A stretch of 64,000 nucleotides of DNA from Cryoendolithus antarcticus (GCA_002077065.1 NAJO01000042.1:310001-374000), one strand, 5' to 3'; shown: positions 35,066 through 47,155, numbered from the stretch's first letter. Numbers and translations: made by a program. The notes: generated by a model not told the origin, from the sequence alone.

Positions 35066-37289
35066 ATGCCTCCACGCCTACTCAAGCCCAAGGACGAGGG
35101 CTCGGACGACAATGAAGGCAGTTCAGAACTCAAAACTTCGAAACGTCGAGCCGTGTCGTCTGCTTGCATACCATGCCGGAAACGCAAGTCAAAGGTGCTG
35201 CCTTCGTTTGCTAAGATGTCTCAATTTCCGTACTAACATCAATCTTAGTGTGACGGAGACGTCCCGGCTTGCTCGACATGCGTTGCAGTGTACCGCACAG
35301 AATGCTACTACGACCAAGATAGCGACCACCGACGAAAAGGAGCACTCAAGCGTGACATCCAGTCACTCCAGCAACAGAATGATGCACTCGACGTTATAGT
35401 TGCCTCGCTGCGAGCGCTGCCCGAAGATGATGCCATCAGTCTGCTTCACAGCATACGAAGTGACGAAAATGCGGAGAGCATCGCAAATTCCCTCCAGTCG
35501 AATATTCGACTCCCGCACAGCTTCAGCACTCACACGCTGGAGTCCGAGTTCGTGCAGCAGATGACGAATATATCGACCACATCTCCTCTGACGTCCGAGC
35601 CGTCGACATCGGCCACAACGATGACATCAACGCCTAGCGGTGACTACTCGCACTCGGCAGCGAGCTCTGTGATGCCGAACCACAATAGCTGGTTTCGAAC
35701 ACCACAGGACTTGGAGATGATCGAACATCTCTTCGATCACTACTTTTGCTGGGTCCATCCATTCTACCAGCTGTTCTCGCGAGATCTCTTCATGCACGAC
35801 TTCCGCAGCGGCAAGACCAACGATTGCAGTTCTCTGCTTGTGCACTCGATCCTCGCCTTCGCATGCCACTATTCAGACCGTGCAGCCGGTAGGGCTGAGC
35901 CTCTGAATCCTGCCACTGCAGGTGATATGTTCTTTACGGAGGCTCGAAGGTTGCTAGAGCTGGAGGAGAAGCCTTCATTGACAACAGTGCAAGCACTGGG
36001 CGTTATGACGGCACGAGAGACCTCACAAGGTCGCGACAGCAACGGCTATCAATATGCTGGAAGATGTGTTAGGACTGCGCTGGAGATGGGGTTGCATTTG
36101 TCCGTCATCGGGAAGAGCATGCGACCTGCCGAGTTTCAGGCGAGGAAGATCACTTTCTGGGCTGTGTTCAATTTGGAGACGTGAGTAATCGCTGTGAGAT
36201 CCATAGCAGACTTGCCACTAACTTCGAACAGGATATGTTCAGTGGCACTAGGCCGACTTTCGCAGCTACCTCGAGCAGCGGCTGACATTGAAAAGCCATC
36301 GTCGAAAGACCCACTAGAGAGTCAGATATGGCGACACTACGAAGACACGAACATGATGACAAGCCCAAGTTCGGAACAACCGATGCGCAGCATGTCATAT
36401 GTCCACTGCATGAGCAATCTGTCAGAGCTGGCCAGTGACATGGTCAACACGTTCTACGCCCCACGCGAGCGATTTACCAGCCGACGGCTAGTCGCTACTT
36501 ACGCTCAGTACCGTGAGTGGTACCAAGACTTACCTGACACATTTCGGCTCGAGAACACTTCACTACCACATGTACTGGCTTTGCATATGTACTACTACGC
36601 ATGTGTATTGCAGTAAGTCATCTATATTGCTGTACGCTTTACCATGTATACTGATCCCTTCACAGTCTATTTCGACCCTACATCAAGCTTGATCTCCACG
36701 AAGCCGACTTATATCCACTAGATACGTGCACGTTCTGCGCAAACGAGATCTCGAATCTTATGAGTGCCCTGCGAGCCATGTACGGACTCCGACGAGTCGC
36801 TTTACCAGTCACTGGCTTCCTCCTCTCGGCAAGCACAGTGCATTTACTAAACCTACCTTCGGATCAAGCATCCGCACACCTTACTCAGGCAATGCACGAT
36901 TTTCGAGCAATGTCGATGAATCACTACTTCGCTGGCCGATGTGTGGGTATCATTCGAGATCTTGCCACCAAATGGCATATACAGCTTCCGGAAGCAGCGC
37001 CATCAGTCTCGCCCTTTCGGCTCGGTGACCAGTCCTTCTTTAGCTCACCGCCACAATCTGCGTTCTACGCGCCGTCGATACCACGGCAGACCTCTTCGAA
37101 CTCGCAACAGAACTCAGGTTCGGGACCAAATTCCGGATCCGGGCCAAGATCAACCGACTCAACGAATCCGACTGAGCATTCGCCGTTCAAGCCGCCGTCT
37201 GCACCGCCTGCGCTACCATCAAATCCTCAACCACCGCAGCCGGATATGATCTACTATCCGGACAACTTTAATACGTTTGACCAAAATCA

Positions 37290-37325
<36 letters not shown>

Positions 37326-37581
37326 TTGGGTTCCCTTTCCTCATCAAGGTATGCCCGCGTTCCCCGCGGGCGTGGCGAATACGGATCCATATACCTTCAG
37401 CAATAACGACATGCAACACTTCAATACTATGCAGCCGATGAATGCCGCGCAGCATCGCATGCAGCAGCAGCAGCCACAGCAACAGCAGCAGTTCCAACCC
37501 CATCCGCGGCAGAACTCGACGCCTGGACGGCTGGATGAGCAAAACGCGGATGCGGAGTTGGGAGGGTGGAGTTGGCAATGA
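35066..37581 (+). CDS. Zn2Cys6 transcription factor (NirA/NIT4-like)
   Basis: Four exons (35066-35194, 35249-36180, 36232-36612, 36666-37581) joined by 50-54-nt introns give 785 aa. The binuclear cluster spans the first splice site: ACIPCRKRKSK-CDGDVPACSTC, then ECYYDQDSDHRRKGALKRDI, a C6 cluster plus linker that resembles NIT4/NirA-type regulators. The fungal-specific transcription factor domain follows (DLEMIEHLFDHYFCWVHPFY, and NLETICSVALGRLSQLPRA across the second intron). The C-terminal 200 residues are rich in Ser, Pro, Asn and Gln with a 12-Gln run. The nitrate-assimilation link is only by cluster resemblance; no nia/nii genes are nearby. Confidence 0.9.
37288..37323 (+). repeat. CAG/CAA microsatellite encoding 12 Gln
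   Basis: Twelve consecutive Gln codons (eleven CAG and one CAA) lie in the C-terminal low-complexity region of the zinc-cluster regulator. A second, broken Gln-rich tract lies at about 37460-37495. Such tracts vary in length between strains. Confidence 0.9.
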
Positions 37582-38421
37582 CACTTGCAGGAAACAGGAC
37601 CGCTGGACGGTCTTGTTAATGACTATGATGACTGGATTCGGTGAGAATGACATCGGAGAGGAAACGAGGTGGTGTAATGTCTATTGATTTGTCTTGACGG
37701 ATGCACTGAGCGAGGTTTTGCGAAGCGTGGTGTTTGGGGCGGGTCAGCATGTCCATGGGTAGGGGCTATAAGGCAGCCCACCAACATCCGCTTGCACCAG
37801 GATAGCGTTATAGATATCGCGATTATGTGGACCTCCTAGTTTGTCGTCCTAACATCTTGGCTGCATCTGCGCATGCGGCAATGATTCCTCATCCCCCGCC
37901 ATCACCCGACGTGACGCCATGCCAAAAGTTTTGTCAGCGACTTGCATCGAAGGCACAAAGTACAAGACCACTGCCAATTAGCTTGTTTCTGATCCTTCCC
38001 TTCCAGCAATCTCTCTAGCGCCTGTACAGCAGCCCGGTCAAGCCCACGAGCTGTCCAGCTGTATCGCCCTTTGAGACCCCGCAAGACCGCTTCCCCCAGC
38101 ACCACCAGCGAATACCTTAGCTTTCAGCCCTCGCCGATCTTACACGTCATTATACATAGCCCTAAGCTGCACATGCACAAGACCAGACGCGTTTCAGATA
38201 CACCGCGGGGAGACTACCATCTGTCTCTTTGAAACTGATCGAGCATTACCTTTCCCACCGACAAACTGTCTCTCCACGCCACCTCGCGACTCTTCTCGCA
38301 AAGCCTCCTGCGCACTCCCTTGAGATCGCCACCGGCCACAGCCTTCAGGACGGCCATACCCAGCACCCCCACCCTCCGGGTCCAACACCTCACCCGCCAC
38401 CTCTCCTCCACTCCCGCAACC
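37582..38421. other. Intergenic upstream of glr1, including the glr1 leader
   Basis: These 840 bp include the 3' flank of the zinc-cluster gene and the promoter and leader of glutathione reductase. The last part (38239-38421) is open in the glr1 frame and is described separately. Confidence 0.45.
38239..38421 (+). other. In-frame, ATG-less presequence-like extension of glr1
   Basis: From just after the in-frame TGA at 38236-38238 to the glr1 ATG, 61 codons are open. They read [20 protein letters not shown], then [20 protein letters not shown]: Arg, Ser, Thr and Leu rich and nearly free of acids, which is the composition of a mitochondrial presequence. No ATG occurs in this frame. A near-cognate start (for example TTG at 38320) or a spliced upstream ATG would be needed to use it. 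Confidence 0.5.
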
Positions 38422-39825
38422 ATGGCGCCCATAACAAAAGAAGTAGACTACCTCGTCATCGGCGGTGGCTCCGGCGGCCTCGCCTCCGCCCGCCGTGCAA
38501 GCGGCATGTACGGCGCCTCGGTCCTCGCAGTCGAGAACAAGCGTCTGGGCGGCACATGCGTGAATGTCGGCTGCGTGCCTAAGAAAATCACCTGGAACGC
38601 TGCGTTCATAGCCGACACGATCAAGGACGCGAAGGCATATGGCTTTGATGTGGAGTTCAAGGGCCATGGGAGTTTTGACTGGGAGGGTTTTGTCAAGAAG
38701 CGGGATGCGTATATCACGCGGTTGAATGGGATTTATGAGAAGAATTTGAAGAATGATAAGGTGGAGTATTTGCATGGCACTGCGAGCTTTGTGGATGCGA
38801 AGAAGGTCAAGGTTGTGTTGGATGATGGGAAGGAGGTTGAGGTGATAGCGAAGAATATCCTGGTGGCGGTGGGAGGGCATCCGATTTTGCCTCCTGTTGA
38901 GGGTGCAGAGCTGGGGATTACGAGCGATGGGTTCTTTGAGCTGAAGAAGCAGCCGAAGAAGGTTGCGTTGGTGGGCGCGGGGTATATCGCTGTCGAGATG
39001 GCGGGTATGCTGCATGCTCTGGGATCGGAAACGCATCTGTTTATTCGGCAAGACAAGTTCTTGAGGTCGTTCGATCCCATGATCCAGGACAAGGTCACGG
39101 CGGAGTATGAGAGGCAGGGCATCCACATCCACAAGCAAAGCTCGCAGTCCAAATTGGAAAACATCGGCAACGGGCAGAAGCGACTGCACTATAAGGACTC
39201 CAACGGCGAAGGCACTCTGGACGTCGACACACTCATGTGGGGCATCGGTCGCGCGCCAGAACTCGAAAAGCTCAACTTCAGCGTCACAGGCGTAGAGCAG
39301 AACGAAAAGGGCCACATCAAAGTCGACGACTACCAAAACACGAACGTGCCACACATCTTCGCCCTCGGCGACGTCTGCGACAAAGGCTTCGAACTCACGC
39401 CCGTAGCCATCGCCGCCGGTCGCCGCTTATCAGACCGGCTTTTCGGCGGCGTAGAAGACTCCCGCCTCATCTACGATAACATACCCTCCGTAGTCTTTGC
39501 GCACCCAGAAGTCGGCTCCATCGGCCTCACCGAGCCCGCGGCGCGGGAGAAGTACGGCGACGAGAACATCAAGGTGTATAATACGAGTTTCACGGCTATG
39601 TACTACAGTATGATGGAGGCTGAGGAGAAGGGGCCGACGAGCTATAAGCTTGTCTGTGCGGGTAAGGAGGAGAAGGTTGTGGGGCTGCACATCATGGGTC
39701 TTGGGTCTGGTGAGATGATGCAAGGGTTTGGGGTGGCGGTCAAGATGGGCGCGACGAAGGCGGATTTCGATCGGTGTGTGGCTATTCATCCGACTAGTGC
39801 GGAGGAGCTTGTGACGTTGAAGTAG
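38422..39825 (+). CDS. glr1: Glutathione reductase
   Basis: This enzyme reduces glutathione disulfide with NADPH and keeps the cytosolic (and often mitochondrial) thiol pool reduced. The ATG at 38422 (CAACCATGG context, [19 protein letters not shown]) gives 467 aa in one exon. The FAD-binding GGGSGG is at residues 13-18. The redox-active disulfide is [12 protein letters not shown]. The NADPH-binding [11 protein letters not shown] lies mid-protein. The second FAD motif is [12 protein letters not shown], and the C-terminal HPTSAEE carries the catalytic His-Glu pair. The open upstream frame may provide a mitochondrial form. Confidence 0.96.
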   Translation: MAPITKEVDYLVIGGGSGGLASARRASGMYGASVLAVENKRLGGTCVNVGCVPKKITWNAAFIADTIKDAKAYGFDVEFKGHGSFDWEGFVKKRDAYITRLNGIYEKNLKNDKVEYLHGTASFVDAKKVKVVLDDGKEVEVIAKNILVAVGGHPILPPVEGAELGITSDGFFELKKQPKKVALVGAGYIAVEMAGMLHALGSETHLFIRQDKFLRSFDPMIQDKVTAEYERQGIHIHKQSSQSKLENIGNGQKRLHYKDSNGEGTLDVDTLMWGIGRAPELEKLNFSVTGVEQNEKGHIKVDDYQNTNVPHIFALGDVCDKGFELTPVAIAAGRRLSDRLFGGVEDSRLIYDNIPSVVFAHPEVGSIGLTEPAAREKYGDENIKVYNTSFTAMYYSMMEAEEKGPTSYKLVCAGKEEKVVGLHIMGLGSGEMMQGFGVAVKMGATKADFDRCVAIHPTSAEELVTLK

Positions 39826-40158
39826 AGTATGGGTGTCGGGTACTATATAGACATAGTGAAAGATAGAGATTCGTTGACGCATTCATCATCACCAAACACG
39901 CCCAGTGTGGGTACGAATTAGAGCAGTGACGAATGAGGTGGCCGTAACGAAGAGTCTAATCTCTATCATCGTCTCGAAAGAGCAGGGTATATAGCTAGCG
40001 AATTGCCATTCCAGAAATGCAAATCAAAATCCAGTGCCTCTACTTCTTGTACCATGCCCATCATCATTTCGTGTATCCTGTATGCCTCTCGATTATTGTA
40101 TCACCGCTCGCTAAAACTGCAGGACCAAGCCAAACACGCACTCCAGCTCTCGGCGCGT
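39826..40158. other. Convergent intergenic glr1/PRELI
   Basis: These 333 bp lie between convergent 3' ends. Nothing recognised. Confidence 0.4.
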
Positions 40159-40779
40159 TTACACCGCTCCCTGCATCCTCCTCTGCTCCGCGAACGCCTC
40201 CCGCGAGATAGCCAACACCCTCTCAAACCCATCCCGCCCCCTCACAGCATTCACCTTGAACCTCTCCACAGTCGCCTCCTCAATGCTGTTTCTGATCTTC
40301 TGCCAACCTCCACACAACGCGATGATCTTCGCCTTTTGCTCGAATATCGTTTTCCCGCTGTTCTCGGCGTGGGGCTTGTAAGATACCGTTTCTTGGACGG
40401 AGATGAGTTCGGACCAGGTGAGGTTCTGGGAGCACATTGTTACGGTGCGGGAGGCGGGGTTTACGTAGGAGATTTCGTAGACCAGGGAGGTGTCTGTGCT
40501 GCCGAGGAAGGTCGTGAGCCATTGGGGGGCGGATTGTTTGCAGGTTATTAGGCGTTCTGTGCGGAGCTGGAAAGGTAGTAAGTATCCTGATTCGAGGTAA
40601 GGGGTCTGGTGCAGAGTGTGGCTTACTATGCCTGTGTCTCTGTCCAGTGACCGGCTTAACGTGTCCACTGCTATAACATGATCGGCCTTGTGGTTCCAGG
40701 GGCAGTATTTCCGCCAGTTGTTTGTTGACACTTCTTCCCATGAGTACTCGAACTCATGCTGTGAGCTGAAGAACTTCAT
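40159..40779 (-). CDS. PRELI/MSF1 domain protein (Ups2-like lipid transfer)
   Basis: Exons 40627-40779 and 40159-40566 join across a 60-nt GTAAGC...TCCAG intron and give 186 aa. MKFFSSQHEFEYSWEEVSTN is the usual start of the PRELI/MSF1 domain. The splice joins RDTGI to LRTERLITCKQSAPQWLTTF, a pattern nearer Ups2 than Ups1. Ups proteins shuttle phosphatidic acid or phosphatidylserine across the mitochondrial intermembrane space with Mdm35. The domain fills nearly the whole protein. The frame is open upstream of the ATG, but that part does not resemble the family. Confidence 0.9.
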   Translation of the reverse strand: MKFFSSQHEFEYSWEEVSTNNWRKYCPWNHKADHVIAVDTLSRSLDRDTGIVSHTLHQTPYLESGYLLPFQLRTERLITCKQSAPQWLTTFLGSTDTSLVYEISYVNPASRTVTMCSQNLTWSELISVQETVSYKPHAENSGKTIFEQKAKIIALCGGWQKIRNSIEEATVERFKVNAVRGRDGFERVLAISREAFAEQRRMQGAV

Positions 40780-41397
40780 CTCGATGTGATGTGTGATGAA
40801 CCGCGGGTGCGGTTTTGTGGCGCTGAAGTACCTCTTGTACCTTTGGACGCGCCGAGTGAATGAATATGGTCCTTTTTGTATGTTGTAGGTCGCTGGACGT
40901 CGACTTGTGAGTTTCAGATGATGGGAAGATGGGGGCGAGTGAATTTGGGTGGCCGTGGTCGTCAATGGCGTCGTTGCCGTTCCGTATGAATAATCCTAGA
41001 TGAAGTCGCTCAGGGCGAAGTTGTTACCGCACAAAGGGCCGAAAGCACCCGAGCAGGGAAATGTTCACGAAGTGCCTTTCATCCGTGCGGAACGCTCCGC
41101 TCGGAACACGGCACGGAAGATCAGATCAACCGGTGCCTTCACAGAGCTGAGCCTGCAGTGGAGATCAGTGCAATTCATATCCCTATAATGGACTACAACT
41201 TCACAGCAAGCGAACTGCCCATGTTTACGACACTTCAGCGCCTCTTGATGAGCTCCGGCCTGCCATAAAAAGCAATACTCGTAACACGCTCGCCGGAGGA
41301 ATTGACCATGTTCTCGACCTCGACACAAGCTGTGGGGTACCTCTATGCAGCGGCTCAGTCTCGTTCCGCACGCCCTGCCAACTCCATGCGGTCCTTC
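40780..41397. other. Intergenic PRELI/family B
   Basis: These 618 bp hold the PRELI promoter and the 3' flank of the family B gene. No gene recognised. Confidence 0.4.
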
Positions 41398-42477
41398 TCA
41401 GACTCCTGCACTGGCTTGCGCTAAGCAACCACCACCCATGATCAGCTTCATCACTTCCTTCCCATCCTTAAGTTGTAGCGTCCCGCCATCAATGAGTCTT
41501 GCCATGATCACCCGCAAAAGTGGCTGCACCAGCGTGCGCAGCCTGGCCACCACAGTGTCTGTAGCACTATCCGGTGTATCGGTATTGGTCATCGTGATAG
41601 TCCCGTGCCGGAGGTCGACATCAAGAGTGAAGATGGATATGTCGAAATCAACACTGCTGCCCCAGTAATAGATGATATGGATCTGTGCGCTTCTGATGTA
41701 GTCCGACATGCCTGTTACATGTGCCAGGCGGAACGTCTGGCAAGTCGATCTGTCCCAGTCGACACGGTCGGTCAAAGCGGCGGAGCCATTGCCAGTCTCG
41801 CTGCCATGTGCAGCGGTTAGCTTGGCAGAGAATCTGAAGCATTTCCAGAACACAGGCAACGCCTCCGCCCTCACCTGGTGATAGCAATACAACAGCGGAG
41901 GGAGATCCGCGAAGCTTGTGTCTAGAGGTTGCGTTGTCTCGGAAGGCATGATAGACGGCTGCAAGTCCTGGTCATCTGTGTGCTTAGGCCATAGATCTAC
42001 AGTACGATCTTGGGAGTTGGCAAAGTAGTACTCATATATCAGCTCCCTCAGTTCTGGAGGCAGGTCTAAGAATCTCTCGAACATCGGATCTTCGTCTGCT
42101 TCGGCGAGTAGGCGCTCCAGGGTCGAGCGCCGGGTATGCTGCGTGATTGCTATGCCTTCACTCAGGTGGCGTGCCGCTACAAAGGTACGCAGCTCGACAG
42201 GCGTACATGAGCGATAGTGAGGAAGGTAGCGCTCACTCCGCTCTAGCAGTTTATGCAGCATATGATCGCCAGTAGAAGGCGGAACAGAGTAGCCGCGCTC
42301 CGAAAGTAGCTGTCGAGCACTGTGCGCCCAGTTCTGGCGGTAACTCATTGGGGGAATGACCGTGTTGCTTGGGCCGCGCCATATATAGCTTGGAAGTGAC
42401 CAGTAGTGGTCGTAGTACTTCCGAAGGCCTGGGAGAATCTCGTTGTATTGTATGCCATTGGTTTGATCAGACGCCAT
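41398..42477 (-). CDS. F-box-like family B, intact member
   Basis: This is a single-exon protein of 359 aa. The N-terminal part has QLLSERGYSVPPSTG and KLLERSERYLPHYRSCTPVE, a modular stretch shared with the two pseudogenes at 25.3-28 kb. The box FLDLPPELRELIYEYYF lies near residues 135-151, followed by LPPLLYCYHQVRAEALPVFW, typical of fungal F-box/2EXR-like proteins. The C-terminal domain ends LLRVIMARLIDGGTLQLKDG. No membrane segment or signal. Function unknown. It is on the opposite strand and about 13 kb away from its broken relatives. Confidence 0.78.
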   Translation of the reverse strand: MASDQTNGIQYNEILPGLRKYYDHYWSLPSYIWRGPSNTVIPPMSYRQNWAHSARQLLSERGYSVPPSTGDHMLHKLLERSERYLPHYRSCTPVELRTFVAARHLSEGIAITQHTRRSTLERLLAEADEDPMFERFLDLPPELRELIYEYYFANSQDRTVDLWPKHTDDQDLQPSIMPSETTQPLDTSFADLPPLLYCYHQVRAEALPVFWKCFRFSAKLTAAHGSETGNGSAALTDRVDWDRSTCQTFRLAHVTGMSDYIRSAQIHIIYYWGSSVDFDISIFTLDVDLRHGTITMTNTDTPDSATDTVVARLRTLVQPLLRVIMARLIDGGTLQLKDGKEVMKLIMGGGCLAQASAGV

Positions 42478-43683
42478 GATGCTGGCGTCGTGGAAGGAGC
42501 GGTGATAGACAGGGAGTAAAATCAGGAATGGGTTCTATGCCATTCACCAGTTCACAGACACATGCAAGCGAACCCTACAGCGCTGAGGCTGACGCGGCAA
42601 CAGCTATCACATGCCGACATAGCATTGCAAGATTCTCGAGTCGTGAGATGCGCTGAGCTCACAATTCAGGAAGGTGAACTTCCACGTAGCACCGAACATA
42701 GATTTCTTCAGTACTTCGCGTTTCCTCCGTCCACTCACACAGCATTTGATGTGAGCGTGTACATTTGGGGGCACTCGGCGGGGGAAGCAGTCAGTCAAAG
42801 TGAACATGCGGAGCGCTGAGCCGTCCATTGAACCATGCATGAGATGATGGAAGCGAGTCTATCGAGCATAGTGAAGCAATGAGACAAGGCGAACCCTTTG
42901 GTACGTTACAATGTGACACATGAGATATAGGTTGTACTCTTTCCCTTCGACTACTCATGTTTGCGAACCGAACTCTGCAAAATAGGAGACCAGGATCTTC
43001 GCTGTGCAAGGCTTCTGTTCCTGATCACTACCCGGGGGTGGTTATGTTGGCGTTGTCTCTCAGCAGTTAGACGCAGTAACCTCATCGCCAGGCTGGGCAA
43101 CTGCAACACGAGTGAGATTGATCTTGGCAGATCTTTTTGGGGTTTGCTCTGGGCTACACTTTTTGAACTCGTGACTGTGTGAAAGTCGAGGTCGCCGAGT
43201 CTTCGAAAGAGCCGGATGAAAGGATTGCGTGAAGGAGATGAAGCATATTGAACTTGCAGCGACGGCGACTCGAGCTTTGATGTTTTCCTGCCTCGAGGCA
43301 GAGTACGCATAAAGTGACACGAGGATAGAGATAGTTCAATCGCTACCTGGTACCATCTTAGTATGCATCATACCTTGAGCGCCGAAGTGTTGAAGGGGAG
43401 CGAGGTCTCGGGAAAGATAATGAGTGACGTTCACCGCCAAGGCCTGGAAATTTGATTTCTCAGCGGAAGGCAGCCGCAGGCTCCAAACGCGACTTGTACG
43501 CGCTTTACGCGTGCTCCAAACAGTAACCGTGCCTCCTCCCACTTGCACATATATCGCCCGCCTCCCCTCTGCTACCCTCACACAAGACGACATCATTGAC
43601 TATTGCGCCGTTCTTGACATTGGATAACCAGCCATCTCAGAGGCATTGACTTTGCTAAGCAGCCCTCCGCAATCAGAGGCGAG
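42478..43683. other. 1.2-kb intergenic region upstream of rnr1
   Basis: No supported ORF. The part within 200 bp of the rnr1 start has an MCB-like cluster, described separately. Confidence 0.45.
43487..43512 (+). promoter_or_regulatory. MCB-like (ACGCGN) cluster in the rnr1 promoter
   Basis: Three ACGCG cores lie within 26 bp: ACGCGA at 43487, ACGCGC at 43498 and a perfect ACGCGT at 43507, ending 171 bp before the rnr1 ATG. In yeasts MBF (Mbp1/Cdc10 with Swi6/Res) binds ACGCGT and drives G1/S expression of RNR genes. The sites are seen; control by MBF in this fungus is inference. Confidence 0.55.
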
Positions 43684-46557
43684 ATGTTCGTCCACAAGCG
43701 CGGTATGCCTTCCACTGCTGGGCCACTATGGCCAGACGGCAGGTTGCCACGGTACTAATACGATCTAGACGGGCGCAAGGAGCGCGTACAGTTCGACAAG
43801 ATCACAGCTCGAGTGTCGCGACTATGTTATGGGCTCGACCCAGACCATGTCGACTCGGCGGCGATAACGATGAAGGTCATCGCCGGCGTGTATCAGGGCG
43901 TGACCACAGTGCAGCTCGATGATCTGGTAAGTGATATCTGTCTGCGATGGCAAATTTAGGATCTGACTCCACGATAGGCCGCAGAGACCGCCGCGTACAT
44001 GACGGTCACACATCCGGACTACGCCATTTTGGCAGCCCGCATAGCAGTGTCCAACCTCCACAAGCAGACGAAGAAGCAATTCTCGCTTGTCATCCAGGAA
44101 ATGTACGACTACGTCAACCCGAAGAACAACAAGAAGTCGCCGATGATCTCGGACGAGACCTACGCCACCGTGATGAAGCACGCAGAAGAGCTGAATTCGG
44201 CGATCGTGTACGACCGCGACTTCAACTACCAGTACTTCGGCTTCAAGACGCTGGAGCGCTCATATCTGCTCCGCATTGACGGGAAGGTGGCGGAGAGGCC
44301 ACAGCACATGATCATGCGTGTCGCTGTAGGTATACACGGCGAGGACATTGATGCGGCGATCGAGACGTACAACTACATGTCCAACAAGTATTTCACACAT
44401 GCTTCGCCGACGCTGTTCAGCGCTGGCACACCTCAAGCACAACTTGCTTCATGCTTCCTGATCGACATGAAGGACGACAGCATTGAGGGCATTTACGACA
44501 CGCTGAAGACTTGTGCGATGATCTCGAAAAACGCCGGTGGCATCGGACTCAACGCACATCGCATTCGGGCGACTGGCTCGTACATTGCGGGTACAAATGG
44601 CACATCAAACGGTCTCGTACCCATGCTACGGGTGTTCAACAACACTGCTAGGTATGTCGACCAGGGTGGCAACAAGCGACCCGGCGCATTCGCCATCTAC
44701 CTCGAGCCGTGGCACGCAGACATCTTGTCCTTCCTTGACCTGCGCAAGAACCACGGCAAGGAGGAGGTCCGCGCTCGTGACTTGTTCTACGCTCTGTGGA
44801 TCCCTGATCTCTTCATGAAGCGTGTGCAAGATAACGCTGATTGGACACTGATGTGCCCGAACGAGTGCCCCGGCCTTGCCGATGTGTACGGGGATGAGTT
44901 CGAAGCGCTCTACACACGGTACGAAAGCGAAGGCAAGGGTGAGACTATGCGCGCCCAGAAGATTTGGTATGCCATTCTCGAGGCTCAGACCGAGACTGGC
45001 AACCCGTACATGCTGTACAAAGACGCTGCCAACCGCAAGAGCAACCAGAAGAACTTGGGCACAATTCGCAGCTCCAACTTGTGCACCGAGATCATCGAGT
45101 ACACCGCTCCTGACGAAGTAGCTGTGTGCAACCTTGCATCTCTGGCTCTGCCTACATACGTCGACATTCAGAAGCAGACCTACGACTTCAAGAAGTTGCA
45201 CGAGGTCACACAAGTAGTCACTCGCAACTTGAACAAGATCATCGAAGTTAACAAGTACCCAGTGATTGAAGCTCGCAACAGCAACATGCGACACAGGCCA
45301 ATCGGTCTGGGTGTCAGCGGTCTGGCTGACGCCTTCCTCTCTCTGCGCATGCCATTCGAGTCGAAGGAAGCTCGTCTCCTCAATCAGCAGATCTTCGAGA
45401 CCATCTACCACGCCGCACTGACAGCATCTTGCGATCTCGCTGAGAAGCTTGGCCCTTACGAGACTTACCCTGGCTCCCCCATTTCACAGGGCGAGCTCCA
45501 ATACGACATGTGGGGTGTGACACCCACTGACTTGTGGGATTGGGAAGCCCTCAAGGCGCGGATCGCAGTGCATGGCGTCCGCAACTCTCTGCTCGTCGCG
45601 CCTATGCCCACAGCAAGCACATCGCAGATCATGGGGTTCAATGAGTGCTTTGAGCCGTACACCAGCAACATCTACTCTCGTCGTGTCCTGGCCGGCGAGT
45701 TCCAAGTCGTCAACCCCTGGCTGCTCAAGGACCTTGTCGACATGGGCCTCTGGAGCGACAACATGAAGAACCGCATCATCGCAGATGGTGGCTCTATCCA
45801 GCGCATTCCCAATATCCCCGACGAGATCAAGGAGCTGTATAAGACTGTCTGGGAGATCAGCCAGCGCAACATCATCCAGATGTCAGCCGATCGTGGCGCC
45901 TTCATCGATCAGTCCCAATCGCTGAACATCCACATGAAGGAGCCGACGATGGGCAAGATCACGTCCATGCACTTCACCGGCTGGCGTCTAGGACTCAAGA
46001 CTGGCATGTACTACCTCCGCACCATGGCCGCCTCAGCGCCCATCCAGTTCACTGTCGATCAAGAAGCTCTACAAGTGGTCGACACCAACGTTGCCAAAGC
46101 GTCGAAGCGACGTGGTGCCGGTGGCTTCGCCCTTAACAGCTCGGCGAAGCCGGATGCTGCTGCGGCCGAGGAAGTCGCTGCGCCTAAGCCTATGTACGAC
46201 GCGAAGCTGCCCAACGGCGCGAATGCCGCACCTGGCGCTGATGTGCCTACACCGGCGCAGACTCCTCCGCCAGAGCCAGAGCGTAAGGAGCGCAAGCTCG
46301 ATCGCACTGCCTCGGCTGTCGTCAACCCACCTTTCCCTGCGGACCAGGAGGAAGGCGACTCGCCACCTATGGTCGCCGTGGATGGCACGACTGCTGTGCC
46401 GAAGCAGGAAGAGCTGCCACAGCCGGCTATGAAGAAGGACGTGCAGGAAGAGGATGCCGCTGATAAGAGTGAGCAGCGTGAGGGTGACATCTACGCTGAT
46501 GCAGTGCTGTCATGCAGTATAGAGAACAAGGACGCTTGCGTCATGTGCTCGGGCTGA
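43684..46557 (+). CDS. rnr1: Ribonucleotide reductase large subunit (class Ia, R1)
   Basis: R1 reduces ribonucleoside diphosphates to deoxy forms with the R2 radical subunit. Three exons (43684-43702, 43769-43926, 43978-46557) with 66- and 51-nt introns give 918 aa; the first intron has a perfect CTAAT branch region. The ATP cone is at residues 1-90 ([20 protein letters not shown]). Catalytic parts follow: [17 protein letters not shown] with the radical Cys, and [19 protein letters not shown]. The C-terminus CVMCSG carries the mobile redox Cys pair. A Pro/Ala/Glu-rich linker of about 120 residues precedes it, which makes the protein longer than most R1 subunits (about 790-890). Confidence 0.97.
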
Positions 46558-47025
46558 GTGTCGCAACTAAGCAATGTGAATCTAATGGCATTATGGAAGA
46601 CTGGATGGGACTTGAGGTATTGGCTGTGTCATGTAATCGCTTAGGCTAGACGCATGTGGGCGTCCTTCTGTATAGCAACGCAATCGTGTTTTACCATTCT
46701 ATTGCTTCACCTTACCATGCACGGTAGGGTACTTTGTGAGTGAACAGTGAGATCAGTGAGGAAGGCGAAGAAGTCCGTTGATACATGACAGTACTATCAA
46801 TGAAGCAAATCCATCGGTGTAACCTAGCAACATAACAAATCATCATTTCCAAAGAATTTTCTCGAGACGAAGTCCCATCTCTTTCTCTATAAGCCAGCGC
46901 ACTCCAGAAGAGCATGAACAACGTAGTCGCAGCAAGTGAGCGTCGCACCGTGATGCCCTGCCTCGTTCGAGTCTCTTCATCACATTCATCTCCCCGCACA
47001 TAGCCTCCTTGTCACATTCCCGCCG

Positions 47026-47100
47026 ACGTGGAAGAAATGACCACTAAACTACTCACTCATTAGATGGAAGCGACAACGCGGTCGAGTCTTCTGAGTGCAT
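47026..47100. repeat. Diverged direct repeat, unit 1
   Basis: The shared core is ATGACCACTAAACTACTCAC here and ATGACCACTAGCCTACTCAC in unit 2, with weaker similarity on the right side. On the minus strand both end in a GTGAGTAG that could be a splice donor, which hints at a duplicated exon end, but no gene model is convincing. Confidence 0.4.
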
Positions 47101-47155
47101 ATTGGCGAATTTTGTGTCTCTCATTGCGACCCTGGTCTGGAGTGTGGCATCGCCG

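Noticed and set aside
38194..39354. 386-codon minus-strand ORF opposite glr1
   Set aside because: Antisense shadow; glr1 shows all catalytic motifs on the plus strand.
44626..45411. 261-codon minus-strand ORF within rnr1
   Set aside because: Antisense shadow of a strongly conserved exon.
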